Shown one piece after another: positions 29,441 through 38,743 of a stretch of 64,000 nt of DNA (positions are counted from its first letter, which is position 1; each line of letters opens with the position of its first letter). The position numbers were made by a program, and so were the translations under genes. Source of the DNA: Fictibacillus halophilus (GTDB lineage: Bacteria > Bacillota > Bacilli > Bacillales > Fictibacillaceae); the NCBI RefSeq assembly GCF_016401385.1, contig NZ_JAEACF010000001.1, positions 2,108,001 through 2,172,000 of the forward strand. Reading direction: 5' to 3'. The notes beneath the pieces are model-generated. The model did no database searches. It was not told the DNA's origin and saw nothing but the letters and a program-made list of their open reading frames with translations.

Positions 29441-30292
29441 CTAACGAAAAACTTTTCCGATTGCACATTCAGGAGAATGATTATGAAAATACGCTTCTAA
29501 AAGTTGTTTTTCATTGATCGTTGTAAGATTAAAATTTTTAATGACGATAGAATGCGAAACTCCTTTTACCAAGTGATGAGTAACTTTTGAAAGCGTCCAT
29601 GTTGGAGGTACGATAATCGTACGGGTCCCTTTTATGTTTGATTGCTGCATTCTGTTCAACAAGAACCGCATAAATACATAATGTCTGCTACGCCATTCCA
29701 AAACATGAGCTAAGCCTAAGAAAAGACAGATTACCCAAAGGTTCAAATGTGATGGTTGTAAAGAAAGCTGCCATGCGCTGCCTATTACCAACAAAGCACC
29801 AGACGCTATTAAAAATTTCTGTTGTGCATCCCTGTATGGAATCCATTTTGATACAAGAGCAAATATTACTTTTCCACCATCGAGTGGCCATATTGGAAGA
29901 AGGTTAAATAAAAATAGGGTTAGGTTTAAAAGAAAAAACCAATAAAAATCATCAGCAGAGATGAGGTTAGCTTGACTTAAGATATAGGCGACTCCCGTAA
30001 GCCAAATGTGTTGTAACGGACCAAGAACAGCTACCCAAACCTCTTCGTGAATCGGACGTGTTCCATGTTCTTCAACTACGGCGGCGCCTCCGAAAGGAAG
30101 TAGATCTATTCTCGAAACTCTCCAATTAAAAAGACGGGCACCAGCAAAATGACCCATCTCATGAATAAGAACGACGAAAAACCAGACGATAATCTCCCTA
30201 AAATGCCCCGTATAGACTGCACCGAAAATGACAACCCAAAAGGCAGGATTAATCTTTATTTTTCGTATGAATTCCATTATTATTTTAATCAA
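29441..30292 (-). CDS. spoIVFB: Stage IV sporulation intramembrane metalloprotease SpoIVFB
   Basis: Site-2-type protease in the outer forespore membrane that cleaves pro-SigK. The 283-residue protein has the zinc motif VLIHEMGHFAGA (HExxH at residues 44-48), several membrane helices, the second motif PLDGGK near residue 140 and a C-terminal CBS-like domain. The TTG at 30292 has the best spacing from AAGGTGATT; a TTG at 30298 and an ATG at 30277 are alternatives. It overlaps the spoIVFA stop, as expected for this coupled pair. Confidence 0.92.
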   Translation of the reverse strand: MIKIIMEFIRKIKINPAFWVVIFGAVYTGHFREIIVWFFVVLIHEMGHFAGARLFNWRVSRIDLLPFGGAAVVEEHGTRPIHEEVWVAVLGPLQHIWLTGVAYILSQANLISADDFYWFFLLNLTLFLFNLLPIWPLDGGKVIFALVSKWIPYRDAQQKFLIASGALLVIGSAWQLSLQPSHLNLWVICLFLGLAHVLEWRSRHYVFMRFLLNRMQQSNIKGTRTIIVPPTWTLSKVTHHLVKGVSHSIVIKNFNLTTINEKQLLEAYFHNHSPECAIGKVFR

Positions 30293-31013
30293 TATCAATC
30301 ACCTTGCTAGGATCAATGAAACTTTTGTCTTTTTTAATCGCAAAGTAAAATTTACCCGACTTCCCATCCTTACTTCCGGATACTTTACCTAATCGTGTAC
30401 CGCTTTCTACATAATTATATAACTTTATGGACTTATCAATTTCCTTAAGTTCTCCATACCACGATTCTTGTTCGTCCGAGTGTTGAATGATTACGGTATA
30501 ACCCAAGTCTTCTTTTTTTCCAGCATATACGATGTAACCACTTTTCGATGTTTCGACATCTTCCTCTTTGCCCGTTTCAATCACGATTCCTTTGCCGTTC
30601 GTACTGAATGTCTCATATACCTTTCCATCTGCGGGAACAGCAAATACTTCACTGACTTCTTCCGTTTTCTTTTCTTTCTGTAACTTATCTTTTGGAAATA
30701 AAGCTAATGGTTTTCCAAATTTATCTTCATACCAATCTTTTGCAGCCGCAAACTGAAATTCATCTTGATAGACGTGTTTGATAAACTTTTGTGCTTGTAC
30801 GGTATGATCATTATTATTCTTAAATGCAATTCCTACTATTAAGAATAAGATAATTGAAAACATGATCTGCATTAACATAGCATGACGGTTGAATAGAGGA
30901 TGAGATTTTTCCGGTTCGTCCCTAGATGAGATAACCGTACTACTTTCTTTTGAACTGCCGTTCTTAGAAATATTACCGTACTTCTTTCGGATTTCATCTG
31001 CTCTATTTTTCAT
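30285..31013 (-). CDS. spoIVFA: Stage IV sporulation protein FA
   Basis: Regulator and scaffold of SpoIVFB in the mother-cell membrane of the forespore. The 242-residue protein has a cytoplasmic N-terminus, one membrane helix (about residues 47-64, MLMQIMFSIILFLIVGIAF) and an extracytoplasmic M23-peptidase-like domain without clear catalytic residues (GIVIETGKEE, YVESGTRLGKV). The ATG at 31013 follows TGGAGGAACGGTT. The two genes form an operon. Confidence 0.9.
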   Translation of the reverse strand: MKNRADEIRKKYGNISKNGSSKESSTVISSRDEPEKSHPLFNRHAMLMQIMFSIILFLIVGIAFKNNNDHTVQAQKFIKHVYQDEFQFAAAKDWYEDKFGKPLALFPKDKLQKEKKTEEVSEVFAVPADGKVYETFSTNGKGIVIETGKEEDVETSKSGYIVYAGKKEDLGYTVIIQHSDEQESWYGELKEIDKSIKLYNYVESGTRLGKVSGSKDGKSGKFYFAIKKDKSFIDPSKVIDID

Positions 31014-31123
31014 AACCGTTCCTCCATTTTTCTCATATATGTACATCCTATGACTTGTCCGTTGGAGATATGAGTAAATGGTCTAGAAGATTACTGCTTC
31101 AGATAAATCGTTATTGAGAGTAA

Positions 31124-31252
31124 GTTGATTTCCGCTCCAGGTTGCGCGCTTTCCATGGGGCGACCGGTGAGCCTCCTGCCGCTTCGCGCCGTTAGGAGTC
31201 TCCACCTGAGCGCTCGTCCCATAGGAGTCGGCAACCTTCCGCTCCAATCAAC
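31124..31252 (-). repeat. 129-bp structured intergenic repeat, copy C
   Basis: Same ends and arms as copy A, but the middle stem reads CTATGGG/CCCATGG in place of CTGCGGG/CCCGCGG, and the inner arms CTCCT/AGGAG in place of CCCTT/AAGGG. All changes keep the pairing. It lies in the long gap upstream of spoIVFA. Confidence 0.9.
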
Positions 31253-31507
31253 TTGCAAATGTAGCAAAAAAAACAAAACTTCTTGAGTCAACTTGAATGG
31301 ACGATATATAGTGCAACACCACTTTTCTAGCTTCTCATAGGGTATGCGAAAAGAAAGCTCTCTCTTGTGGGTTTGGGAGCACAGATGCTTTTCCACACCT
31401 AAATCCGAGATGGCTCAAGGTTTAAAAACAAGCATCCTGAAAAGTAAATCAGCATTTAGAAACAACAAAGCATGTGTTAAAAAGTTTTTAAAAAACATCA
31501 TTGACTA
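31253..31507. other. Non-coding island between two inverted repeat copies
   Basis: These 255 bp lie between copies C and D, which face each other in opposite orientation. No convincing gene, RNA or terminator was found; the region is A/T-rich. Promoter elements for spoIVFA (minus strand) should lie upstream of 31013 and could be within or beyond copy C. Confidence 0.5.
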
Positions 31508-31635
31508 GTTGATTGGAGTGTAGGGTGCGAGACTCCTGCGGGACGAGCGGTCAGGTGAGACCCTTAAGGGCGCAAAGCGGCAAGGGGCTCACCGGTCGCC
31601 CCGCGGAAAGCGAGCATCCTGGAACGGAAATCAAC
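31508..31635 (+). repeat. 128-bp structured intergenic repeat, copy D
   Basis: Opposite in orientation to copy C and closest in sequence to copy A (CTGCGGG/CCCGCGG, CGA/TCG, CCCTT/AAGGG). It lies just downstream of minD and its terminator. Confidence 0.9.
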
Positions 31636-31670
31636 TACTTTCAAATTTTACAGAGAAATAAGCCCAATAA

Positions 31671-31699
31671 AAAAAGCATCAGCGCTAAGCCGATGCTTT
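31671..31699 (-). terminator. Terminator at the end of minD
   Basis: AAAGCATCGGC and GCTGATGCTTT arms followed by TTTTATT on the minus strand, starting within the minD stop codon. It ends the mreB-mreC-mreD-minC-minD unit. Confidence 0.85.
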
Positions 31700-32492
31700 A
31701 TTTCATGCCTAATAATGTTTTGATCTTCCCAAAGAAACCCTTGTCTTCTTCTAAAGATAGAAGCGGAACAGACTCACCTAATATTCTTCTAGCAATATTC
31801 CGGTAAGCAATTGAAGCTTTCGAGTCAGGCTGTAACGCAACGGGTTCACCTTTGTTCGCAGCTTTTATTACGCTCTCATCGTCAATTACGACTCCGAGAA
31901 GCTCGATAGAAAGCACGGAAACGATCTCATCAACATCTAACATATCACCGTTCTTTGCAAGATGATTGCGCAGACGATTTACAATAAGTTTAGGCGGTTC
32001 CATATCCTCTTGTTCTAAAAGCCCGATGATGCGGTCAGCATCACGCATAGAAGCAGTCTCAGGGTTTGTTACAACGATTGATTTATCCGCACCTGCAATG
32101 GCATTTTTAAAGCCTTGCTCAATACCTGCAGGACAGTCAATAATGACATAATCATAATCTTGCTTTAATTCCTGAACGATCTTTTTCACTTGTTCAGGGG
32201 TAATGGAAGATTTATCTTTTGTTTGAGCTGCTGGGAGCAGGTACAAACACTCAAAGCGCTTATCTTTTATTAATGCTTGTTTAAGCTTGCAGCGTTCTTC
32301 TGCAACATCAACAAGATCATAGATGATGCGATTTTCAAGTCCCATCAATACATCCAAGTTTCTCAACCCGATATCAGTATCTACAAGACATACTTTTTTC
32401 CCAGAAAGAGCTAGAGCAGTCCCTAAATTGGCAGAAGTCGTCGTTTTACCGACTCCACCTTTCCCAGACGTTATGACTATCGCTTCTCCCAT
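31698..32492 (-). CDS. minD: Septum site-determining ATPase MinD
   Basis: Membrane-associated ATPase that recruits MinC to keep division away from the poles. The 264-residue protein has the deviant Walker A GKGGVGKTTTSANLG (residues about 10-24), VDTDIGLRNLD, IDCPAGIEQG, and a C-terminal amphipathic helix (GFFGKIKTLLGMK) for membrane binding. It follows minC by 15 bp. Confidence 0.97.
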   Translation of the reverse strand: MGEAIVITSGKGGVGKTTTSANLGTALALSGKKVCLVDTDIGLRNLDVLMGLENRIIYDLVDVAEERCKLKQALIKDKRFECLYLLPAAQTKDKSSITPEQVKKIVQELKQDYDYVIIDCPAGIEQGFKNAIAGADKSIVVTNPETASMRDADRIIGLLEQEDMEPPKLIVNRLRNHLAKNGDMLDVDEIVSVLSIELLGVVIDDESVIKAANKGEPVALQPDSKASIAYRNIARRILGESVPLLSLEEDKGFFGKIKTLLGMK

Positions 32493-32507
32493 GCTTCATT
32501 CCCCTTT

Positions 32508-33191
32508 CTATAGCAAACTGTTCAGTTTCGGTCTTAATCGATGAACAGCACTGATCCGATCAATACGAATCTGTTTTTCTTCATTGGATATGTAAGCAAA
32601 TTCCATCTCATTTCCTAGTTCCGGATAAGAGTCTGGTGCTCGATTAATATGGTGAGCAATCCTAAGTTGAGAAGGTTTCATTACGGATGCTGCAATGATC
32701 GCTTCTTCGTTGCCTTTCGTGCCGCAGTGAGCGATTCCTTTTAGCGAACCAAGAATGTAAATATTCCCTGTCGCCATAACAGTTGCTCCAGGATTAACAT
32801 CGCCAATCAGAAGCAGGTCTCCTTGAATATCAAGCACCTGACCTGATCTGACGACTTTTGATACCGTTACAACTTGAGCATCTTTTCTCATCTCTTCGGC
32901 TTCAGCTTTTGTGATAACCTCTGACTCAATATGATCTAAGTTAAGATTTTCTTTTTGTTTAAGAACTTCAATTAATCTCTCTTTTTGTTCAGCTGTCAAA
33001 TAACGATTCCCTGCTTTTACTTTAACGGATATAACAGGTCCGTTTAACATTTGGCTGCTTCCGGCGGTTAATTTATCATTAAGCTCCTCGACTAATAGAT
33101 CGAAGGAACACTTATCATCCAACAATAAAACGAGGCCGTCTTTTGTTCCTTTAATTGTTACGTTGTGCTGGAGTTTTTGTACCATTGCCAT
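32508..33191 (-). CDS. minC: Septum site-determining protein MinC
   Basis: Inhibitor of FtsZ polymerisation that works with MinD. The 227-residue protein has an N-terminal domain (VTIKGTKDGLVLLLDD) and the C-terminal beta-helix (SGQVLDIQGDLLLIGDVNPGA, GNIYILGSLKGIAHCG). The ATG at 33191 follows GAGGTGAACA. It starts 57 bp after mreD. Confidence 0.95.
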   Translation of the reverse strand: MAMVQKLQHNVTIKGTKDGLVLLLDDKCSFDLLVEELNDKLTAGSSQMLNGPVISVKVKAGNRYLTAEQKERLIEVLKQKENLNLDHIESEVITKAEAEEMRKDAQVVTVSKVVRSGQVLDIQGDLLLIGDVNPGATVMATGNIYILGSLKGIAHCGTKGNEEAIIAASVMKPSQLRIAHHINRAPDSYPELGNEMEFAYISNEEKQIRIDRISAVHRLRPKLNSLL

Positions 33192-33248
33192 TGTTCACCT
33201 CAACGTACTAACATTCGACAGCTAGGTCTAAATTCCTCTTTGCAGAAG

Positions 33249-33770
33249 TTAGTTTTCTTTTAGAGTATCCTTAATTTGGTTCAACTGCTTTACAAACGGA
33301 TAATAAATGAGTATCGCAAAGAAACCGTTTAAGATGAGGGTAGGCAACAATCTTTTATACAGGAATACATCTAACATCTGAGTACTGATCCCTATAAGAC
33401 TGTTCAAACCGTATACAAAAAACTCTAATATGGAAACTCCTACTACGGACAGAAGCAACGTCACGATCAAGTTCCCAAATAAATACCTAGAAAAGATTGA
33501 TGTAATGTAGGCAGTAGCTGCCATAGAAAACAAATAAACACCAATGATGTCTGTATACAGAAGATCAGTGAGCAAACCAAAAGCAAGCCCATACAAAAGT
33601 CCGTATGTGGTGTTTACATACATGGCAACAAACAAGATTAGTACCATTGAAAAACGGGGAACCAGTTGCCACTCCATACTATTATCCTGAGGCAAGAAAG
33701 CTTGTACTAAAGAACTTTCACTAATAAAAGCTAGATAGATAAGAAAAGGAAGAAAGACTTTTTTCATCAT
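33249..33770 (-). CDS. mreD: Rod shape-determining protein MreD
   Basis: Membrane protein of the elongasome. The 173 residues contain about five to six hydrophobic helices with little soluble sequence, typical of MreD. It overlaps the mreC stop by four bases and is placed in the mreB-mreC-mreD-minC-minD order of Bacillus. Identification depends on topology and context, since MreD is poorly conserved. Confidence 0.9.
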   Translation of the reverse strand: MMKKVFLPFLIYLAFISESSLVQAFLPQDNSMEWQLVPRFSMVLILFVAMYVNTTYGLLYGLAFGLLTDLLYTDIIGVYLFSMAATAYITSIFSRYLFGNLIVTLLLSVVGVSILEFFVYGLNSLIGISTQMLDVFLYKRLLPTLILNGFFAILIYYPFVKQLNQIKDTLKEN

Positions 33771-34639
33771 TCTTCCTCCTTTTCTCTTAAACTTTCATCC
33801 ACTGCAGGCATTTCGCGTTCTAACACCATCACATGATCTAAATCATAAAGATCTGCTGAAGGCTTTAGATAAGCCGTTTGTGTCAAGCCCACTTCATCTG
33901 GTTCGATATCAATAACTTCTCCGATGAGCAGGTTAGGTGGAAAAACATCTCCAAGACCTGAGGTAATAACCTTTTGGCCTTTTTTGATCTTTGCATCTAC
34001 CGGAATCTTTTTAAACACTAACGCTTGTTTTTTGGCATCATAACCTTCGATTGTTCCAAAGATATTTTTCTCTCCTTGAACGATAGCAGAGAAACGATTC
34101 GTCCGATCATTGTCACTAATCAACTGAACCGTTGACTGGAACAAGGAGACATTAGTTACTTTCCCAATAAATCCTTGTGGTGAAATGACTGCCATCTTTG
34201 GTTTAATACCGTCTTTTTCCCCTTTATTGATGTAGATAAATTGATTCCACTGGTCAGGGGAGCGGCCGATCACAGTCGCCTCTCTCACTTTAAAATCTGT
34301 GAGATCTTCTTCTTTGTCTAATTGTGCTTTAAGTGTTTCGTTTGTTTTTTTAACTTCCTCATACTGTACATAAAGTTTCGCGTACTCATCTAACCTAGCT
34401 TTTAACATTTGATTCTCTTTGTAGAGCTGCTTCATTTCAGCTAAATTCTCAAAGAAACCCGCTAGTGTATTAGCGGGTTTATAGAAAATCGTTTGTGTTA
34501 GTCCTGCAGAATCTTTTAAAAACTGTTCAGGTAAGGTTAGGCTTTCCCTTTTTTTCATCGAAAAACCAATCAGTGCTACTAGAATAATAATACTAACTAG
34601 CAGAATGATAAGGCGCTTATTCGAAAAAAAATGTGGCAT
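33767..34639 (-). CDS. mreC: Rod shape-determining protein MreC
   Basis: Single-span protein linking MreB to cell-wall synthases outside the membrane. The 290-residue protein has an N-terminal helix (about residues 8-25), a coiled coil (about 65-115), and the beta domain with GKVTNVSLFQSTVQLISD and VITSGLGDVFPPNLLIGEV. It starts 14 bp after mreB. Confidence 0.95.
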   Translation of the reverse strand: MPHFFSNKRLIILLVSIIILVALIGFSMKKRESLTLPEQFLKDSAGLTQTIFYKPANTLAGFFENLAEMKQLYKENQMLKARLDEYAKLYVQYEEVKKTNETLKAQLDKEEDLTDFKVREATVIGRSPDQWNQFIYINKGEKDGIKPKMAVISPQGFIGKVTNVSLFQSTVQLISDNDRTNRFSAIVQGEKNIFGTIEGYDAKKQALVFKKIPVDAKIKKGQKVITSGLGDVFPPNLLIGEVIDIEPDEVGLTQTAYLKPSADLYDLDHVMVLEREMPAVDESLREKEEE

Positions 34640-34653
34640 GAAAATACACCTTC

Positions 34654-35691
34654 TTACTTGGATTTAGATCTAGAAGTTATACCAGCCTTGGATTTAAAAA
34701 GGTGCAGGTTTTCAAGGGCACGGCCAGTTCCAACTGCTACACAATCCAACGCGTTCTCAGCCACGATAACAGGCATCTTCGTCTCTTCACTGATTACTTT
34801 ATCCAAGTTTCTTAATAAAGCACCTCCACCAGTTAGAACAATACCCCGATCCATAATATCAGCAGCAAGTTCTGGTGGTGTTTTCTCAAGAGTTACTTTA
34901 ACAGCATCCATAATGCTGTTTACAGTATCACGCAACGCACTGGAAACTTCTTCCGCCGTAATCGTAATCGTTTTTGGAAGACCTGTCAACAAATCTCTAC
35001 CACGGATGTCCATATCCTCAATACCGTCCGGCGCACCAGCAGAACCTACTTCTAGCTTAAGAGTTTCAGCCGTTCTTTCACCGATCATAAGATTATAAGT
35101 CTTCTTAATATAAGCGATGATTGCATCATCCATTTCATCCCCAGCAATACGGATTGACTGGCTTGTAACGATTCCACCTAGAGAAATGATAGCAACCTCA
35201 GTCGTTCCTCCACCGATATCAACGACCATACTTCCTGTTGGCTCCCATACAGGAAGATCTGCACCAATTGCAGCAGCAAAAGGTTCTTCGATCGTGTAAG
35301 CTTCACGAGCTCCCGCTTGTTTAGTCGCATCTTCGACCGCACGTTTTTCAACTGCAGTAATTCCTGATGGCACACATACCATTACATAAGGTTTACGCGC
35401 AAAAACAGAACGGTTTTTTTGGGCTTGCTGAATAAAGTATTTCATCATTGTAGCTGTTGTTTCAAAATCAGCAATAACTCCATCTTTCATTGGTCGTACG
35501 GCAACGATATTACCAGGAGTACGTCCAATCATATTCTTAGCAGCATTACCTACCGCTTCAATTGAACCTGTGTCAGTACGCAAAGCAACAACGGAAGGTT
35601 CACGCACAACAACACCCTTGCCCTTCACGTAAACAAGTGTGTTTGCAGTTCCTAAATCAATTCCTAAATCTCTTGAAAATCCACCAAACAT
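34654..35691 (-). CDS. mreB: Rod shape-determining protein MreB
   Basis: Bacterial actin that positions cell-wall synthesis along the cell side. The 345-residue protein has the phosphate-binding loop [33 protein letters not shown], and [15 protein letters not shown]. It begins [14 protein letters not shown], as in B. subtilis. It heads the operon, with about 70 bp to radC. Confidence 0.98.
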   Translation of the reverse strand: MFGGFSRDLGIDLGTANTLVYVKGKGVVVREPSVVALRTDTGSIEAVGNAAKNMIGRTPGNIVAVRPMKDGVIADFETTATMMKYFIQQAQKNRSVFARKPYVMVCVPSGITAVEKRAVEDATKQAGAREAYTIEEPFAAAIGADLPVWEPTGSMVVDIGGGTTEVAIISLGGIVTSQSIRIAGDEMDDAIIAYIKKTYNLMIGERTAETLKLEVGSAGAPDGIEDMDIRGRDLLTGLPKTITITAEEVSSALRDTVNSIMDAVKVTLEKTPPELAADIMDRGIVLTGGGALLRNLDKVISEETKMPVIVAENALDCVAVGTGRALENLHLFKSKAGITSRSKSK

Positions 35692-35763
35692 TTATGTAGA
35701 CTCCTTTCATCAAGCAAAACTCATAAGTTTGATTATACGCTAAAAAAGAAACAAAAGACAATG

Positions 35764-36453
35764 TTAAACATATCCTTTTTCTTTTAAACTTACGTATCTT
35801 TGATCACCTATTATGATGTGATCCAACACTTCAATTCCTAACATCTTTCCGCACTCTACTAATCTTTTTGTCACTTCAATATCTTCCCTGCTTGGGGCAG
35901 GATCACCACTAGGATGATTGTGAAAACAAATAATTGAAGCACTAGAGCGTTTGAAGCCCTCTTTAAATACTTCTCTCGGATGTACAATTGAAGTATTCAG
36001 ACTTCCTATAAATACAGTTTTTTTATAAAGCACTTGATTTTTAGTGTTTAAATATAAACAAACGAAGTGTTCTTGCTGTAAAAAACGCAGTTCATCCATT
36101 AGGTACCTAGCTCCATCTTCAGGGGAACGTATCGTGTACCTTTCTTCAAACTGAAGACGACTGATACGCTTTCCAATCTCAATGGCAGCCATTAGTTCCA
36201 CTGCTTTCGCGGATCCTATACCGTTGATCTCTTTCAATTCACCAATTGTTGCTTCTTTTAGATGTCTCAATCCTTCAAATTGCTGAATGATATGATGAGC
36301 AAGCTGGATAGCAGACATTTGTTTCGTACCCGTTCTTAAAAGAATAGCTAACAATTCATAGTTGGAGAGTGCTTCAGGACCATCGTTTAGCAGTCTTTCT
36401 CGAGGCCTCTCCTGTAATGGGTAATCTTTTATCATAAGCGGCTTCGTTACCAC
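35764..36453 (-). CDS. radC: RadC family JAB/MPN-domain protein
   Basis: Member of the RadC (YsxA) family; the early claim of a DNA-repair role is not settled. The 229-residue protein has a helix-hairpin-helix region (IGELKEINGIGSAKAVEL) and the metal motif FHNHPSGDPAPSREDIEVTK typical of JAMM-type sites, with a following HIIIGDQRYVSL. A GTG start at 36453 follows AGGGGGGACGTAA; an ATG lies six codons later. It lies 14 bp after maf. Confidence 0.94.
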   Translation of the reverse strand: MVTKPLMIKDYPLQERPRERLLNDGPEALSNYELLAILLRTGTKQMSAIQLAHHIIQQFEGLRHLKEATIGELKEINGIGSAKAVELMAAIEIGKRISRLQFEERYTIRSPEDGARYLMDELRFLQQEHFVCLYLNTKNQVLYKKTVFIGSLNTSIVHPREVFKEGFKRSSASIICFHNHPSGDPAPSREDIEVTKRLVECGKMLGIEVLDHIIIGDQRYVSLKEKGYV

Positions 36454-36467
36454 TTACGTCCCCCCTA

Positions 36468-37058
36468 TTATTCAGTCTTCGTGACTGACTCGGTGAATGA
36501 AAACCCGAATTCTTTTAGTGATCGGACCACTTTAGAAATCGGTAACCCTACAACATTGAAATAATCACCTTCGATTTTATCAACTAATAGTGACCCGGAT
36601 CCTTGGATTCCATAGCCTCCAGCTTTATCAAATGGTTCACCTGTGTTTAAGTACCATTCAATTGTATTTTCATCTAAAGTGTGAAAAGTAACATTTGTCT
36701 TTACAGAGAAAATCACTTTTTTTGTTTCGTCTATTAAGCAGACCCCCGTGTAAACTTCATGTGTTTGACCTGAGAGCATCCTTAACATTTCGGCAGCTTC
36801 CATCCGATCCTTCGGTTTACCAAGACGATTATTCTGATAAGATACGATTGTATCTGCACCTAAGATCACACAATCTGGTTTTTGAGTAAAAATGTCTGCT
36901 GCTTTCTGCTCAGCAAGTGATTCTACCAGTCGACTTGGAGTAAGGGAATGATCCATTTTTTCTTCAAGTGTACTTGGATACGTTTCAAATGGAAGAAGCG
37001 TTAATGACAGAAGTTCATATCTTCGAGGTGAAGCAGAGGCTAATATGAGGCGTTTCAT
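36468..37058 (-). CDS. maf: Maf family nucleoside triphosphate pyrophosphatase
   Basis: House-cleaning pyrophosphatase acting on dTTP/UTP and modified nucleotides, and linked to septum formation. The 196-residue protein starts MKRLILASASPRRYELL and contains VILGADTIVS, YTGVCLI and GGYGIQGSGSLLVDKIEGDYFNVVGLP, all Maf blocks. The ATG at 37058 follows AAAGGTGATTAC. Confidence 0.96.
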   Translation of the reverse strand: MKRLILASASPRRYELLSLTLLPFETYPSTLEEKMDHSLTPSRLVESLAEQKAADIFTQKPDCVILGADTIVSYQNNRLGKPKDRMEAAEMLRMLSGQTHEVYTGVCLIDETKKVIFSVKTNVTFHTLDENTIEWYLNTGEPFDKAGGYGIQGSGSLLVDKIEGDYFNVVGLPISKVVRSLKEFGFSFTESVTKTE

Positions 37059-37298
37059 GTAATCACCTTTCATCTAATTCATTGATGTATAGTTACGTAC
37101 AGATTTACAATAGCAAACTTGTTAAAATTAGACAAATTACGCCGAAAAACATACTTCTATTAGTTTTTCGGTTCTTTACAGTATTTTATGAGGGCAAATA
37201 ATTAATTTCATTGACGAATTCCGACAAAATTCTTAAAACCTATCAAATAACACATTTTGTCTTACACTCATTTCTTTCACCCAGTCTTGTTGAAAACT

Positions 37299-37329
37299 AA
37301 AAAAGTATGACTCAAGAATCGAGCCATAC
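37299..37329 (-). terminator. Terminator downstream of spoIIB, beyond repeat copy E
   Basis: GTATGGCTC and GAGTCATAC arms (one mismatch) followed on the minus strand by a T6 run. It lies about 310 bp after the spoIIB stop and past the repeat, so copy E would be part of the spoIIB transcript. Confidence 0.8.
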
Positions 37330-37396
37330 CCTAAGTTTCTATAGTTTCTTCATTTCTACAAGAATTGTTGCTTTCACATCCTTGTCTCCTTTGATA

Positions 37397-37596
37397 GTTG
37401 ATTGGAGTTGAAGATGCGTGCCTGCCACCTGAAATACATCTCGCAAGGCATGCGACGAGGAAGCATACTGCGGTAGCATTGACTTGTAGACGCAGGAGCA
37501 AGGAGCATAAGGCGGGCAGGTGAGAAACTCATACGTGAAACGTACGAATGTGGCTCACCGTCTGCCCCGCAAAAAGCGAGCAACCTGGAAATTAAC
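37397..37596 (+). repeat. Structured intergenic repeat, copy E, with a replaced 5' arm
   Basis: The ends GTTGATTGG and the part from GGGCAGGTGAG to AAAGCGAGCAACCTGG match the 129-bp family (subtype of copies F and G), but about 90 bp between 37418 and 37512 is unrelated and replaces the CTCCTGCGGG arm. The partner arm on the 3' side has lost pairing too (CCCGCAA). Total 200 bp, between spoIIB and maf. Confidence 0.82.
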
Positions 37597-37636
37597 TACT
37601 CTCTTAAACGCAACATTGCATAAAGCAAACAGTTAT

Positions 37637-38632
37637 TTATTTTAATGTAGCAAGCAGCTTCGTATAAGACTGCAGGCTATCCATTACTTTTTGCTGAAAC
37701 GCCCAGTTCAGCTCTCCCTTTTTCGAATCCTTTAAAGCTAGAAAAGCTCCTTCGAGCTGTTTTTCAAAATCTGATGCCGCTTTTGTTGTACTTTCACTCC
37801 ACTTCCCTTTTTGCCCTTTTCCATATTCTTTCCACTTGTTAAAATCGCTAAGCGTCCGATCAAGACCTGACCCACTTGCTTCTGGCATCTGAGAAAGGGT
37901 GAGCGTATTTTGAAGTAGAATCTGCCCATTCGTAAAATAGGTTTCGTCTAGCTTTGTTGGTGTTCTCAATTGATCGAAAGAAAAAGAGAGCGATTTAAAA
38001 AGTGGCTTATCCATTTCTTTTTGATAGGCCTCATTAAATTTATCTAATTGATGCTTCTCATTTCCAATGCCCACGATAACAGAATACTTCTCTTCTTCAG
38101 CTTTAAAAACAACGGCTGAAAATCCTTTCTCTTCTATGGACTTAACAACTCCTTCAGCTCGATCTTTTGATGAGAAGACACCGGCTTGAAGTGCTGAGAA
38201 TTCTAATTTGATCGGCCTGATAGTTACAGATTTACCAGTGTCAGCTACTTTTTCTGTGTGAACTGTTGCAGCTTCGGTCACTTTATCTCCAGCCTCCGTT
38301 ATATCGGAAGAGAATACTGTTAAGACTAATACTCCTAAAATGGTCCCCGTAACGATAGCCCCTATAATTGCTGCAACAATTTGCTTAGGAAAGCCTTTCC
38401 CATTATTCGGTACAAGGAAGCTTGTCCTCTTGTTTAACACATATCCGTTCTTTCTTTTAAAAAAGTTTTCACGTTTCTTAAGAGAAGTTGCCAGAATCGT
38501 ATATCCGCCTCTGTTCACTTCCTCGATGGCAGCAGCAACCTCATTCTGAACGTGCTGCTCTTTAACTGGTGTTTGATCTTCGTTATAGTTCTTTTCTTTA
38601 CCATTGATTAAGATGGATATCTCTTGTTTCAT
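37637..38632 (-). CDS. spoIIB: SpoIIB-like SPOR-domain membrane protein
   Basis: SPOR-domain protein acting in septal peptidoglycan remodelling at the start of engulfment. The 331 residues give a cytoplasmic N-terminus (EISILINGKEKNYNEDQ), one membrane helix at about residues 84-108, and an extracytoplasmic SPOR domain at about 145-215 (FSALQAGVFSSKDRAEGV). The position between maf and folC is that of B. subtilis spoIIB, which is also about this length. The ribosome site is AGGAGCGGATGAT. Assignment rests on context, topology and the SPOR domain. Confidence 0.82.
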   Translation of the reverse strand: MKQEISILINGKEKNYNEDQTPVKEQHVQNEVAAAIEEVNRGGYTILATSLKKRENFFKRKNGYVLNKRTSFLVPNNGKGFPKQIVAAIIGAIVTGTILGVLVLTVFSSDITEAGDKVTEAATVHTEKVADTGKSVTIRPIKLEFSALQAGVFSSKDRAEGVVKSIEEKGFSAVVFKAEEEKYSVIVGIGNEKHQLDKFNEAYQKEMDKPLFKSLSFSFDQLRTPTKLDETYFTNGQILLQNTLTLSQMPEASGSGLDRTLSDFNKWKEYGKGQKGKWSESTTKAASDFEKQLEGAFLALKDSKKGELNWAFQQKVMDSLQSYTKLLATLK

Positions 38633-38708
38633 ATCATCCGCTCCTCTCTATCATCTACTAAAACATATGCTTTTTTCGTTTTAATAGAACATAAAAAGGT
38701 AGAAACAT

Positions 38709-38743
38709 AAAAAAATCTAGGCGAATTACTCCCTAGATTTTTT
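38709..38743 (-). terminator. Terminator after the GGDEF gene
   Basis: AAAATCTAGG and CCTAGATTTT arms, ten-base loop, T run on the minus strand, ending the GGDEF gene and preceding spoIIB. Confidence 0.85.

Noticed and set aside
31513..31806. Open frame running from repeat copy D into the 3' end of minD
   Set aside because: It is antisense to minD, has no ribosome site and its first half is the repeat sequence.
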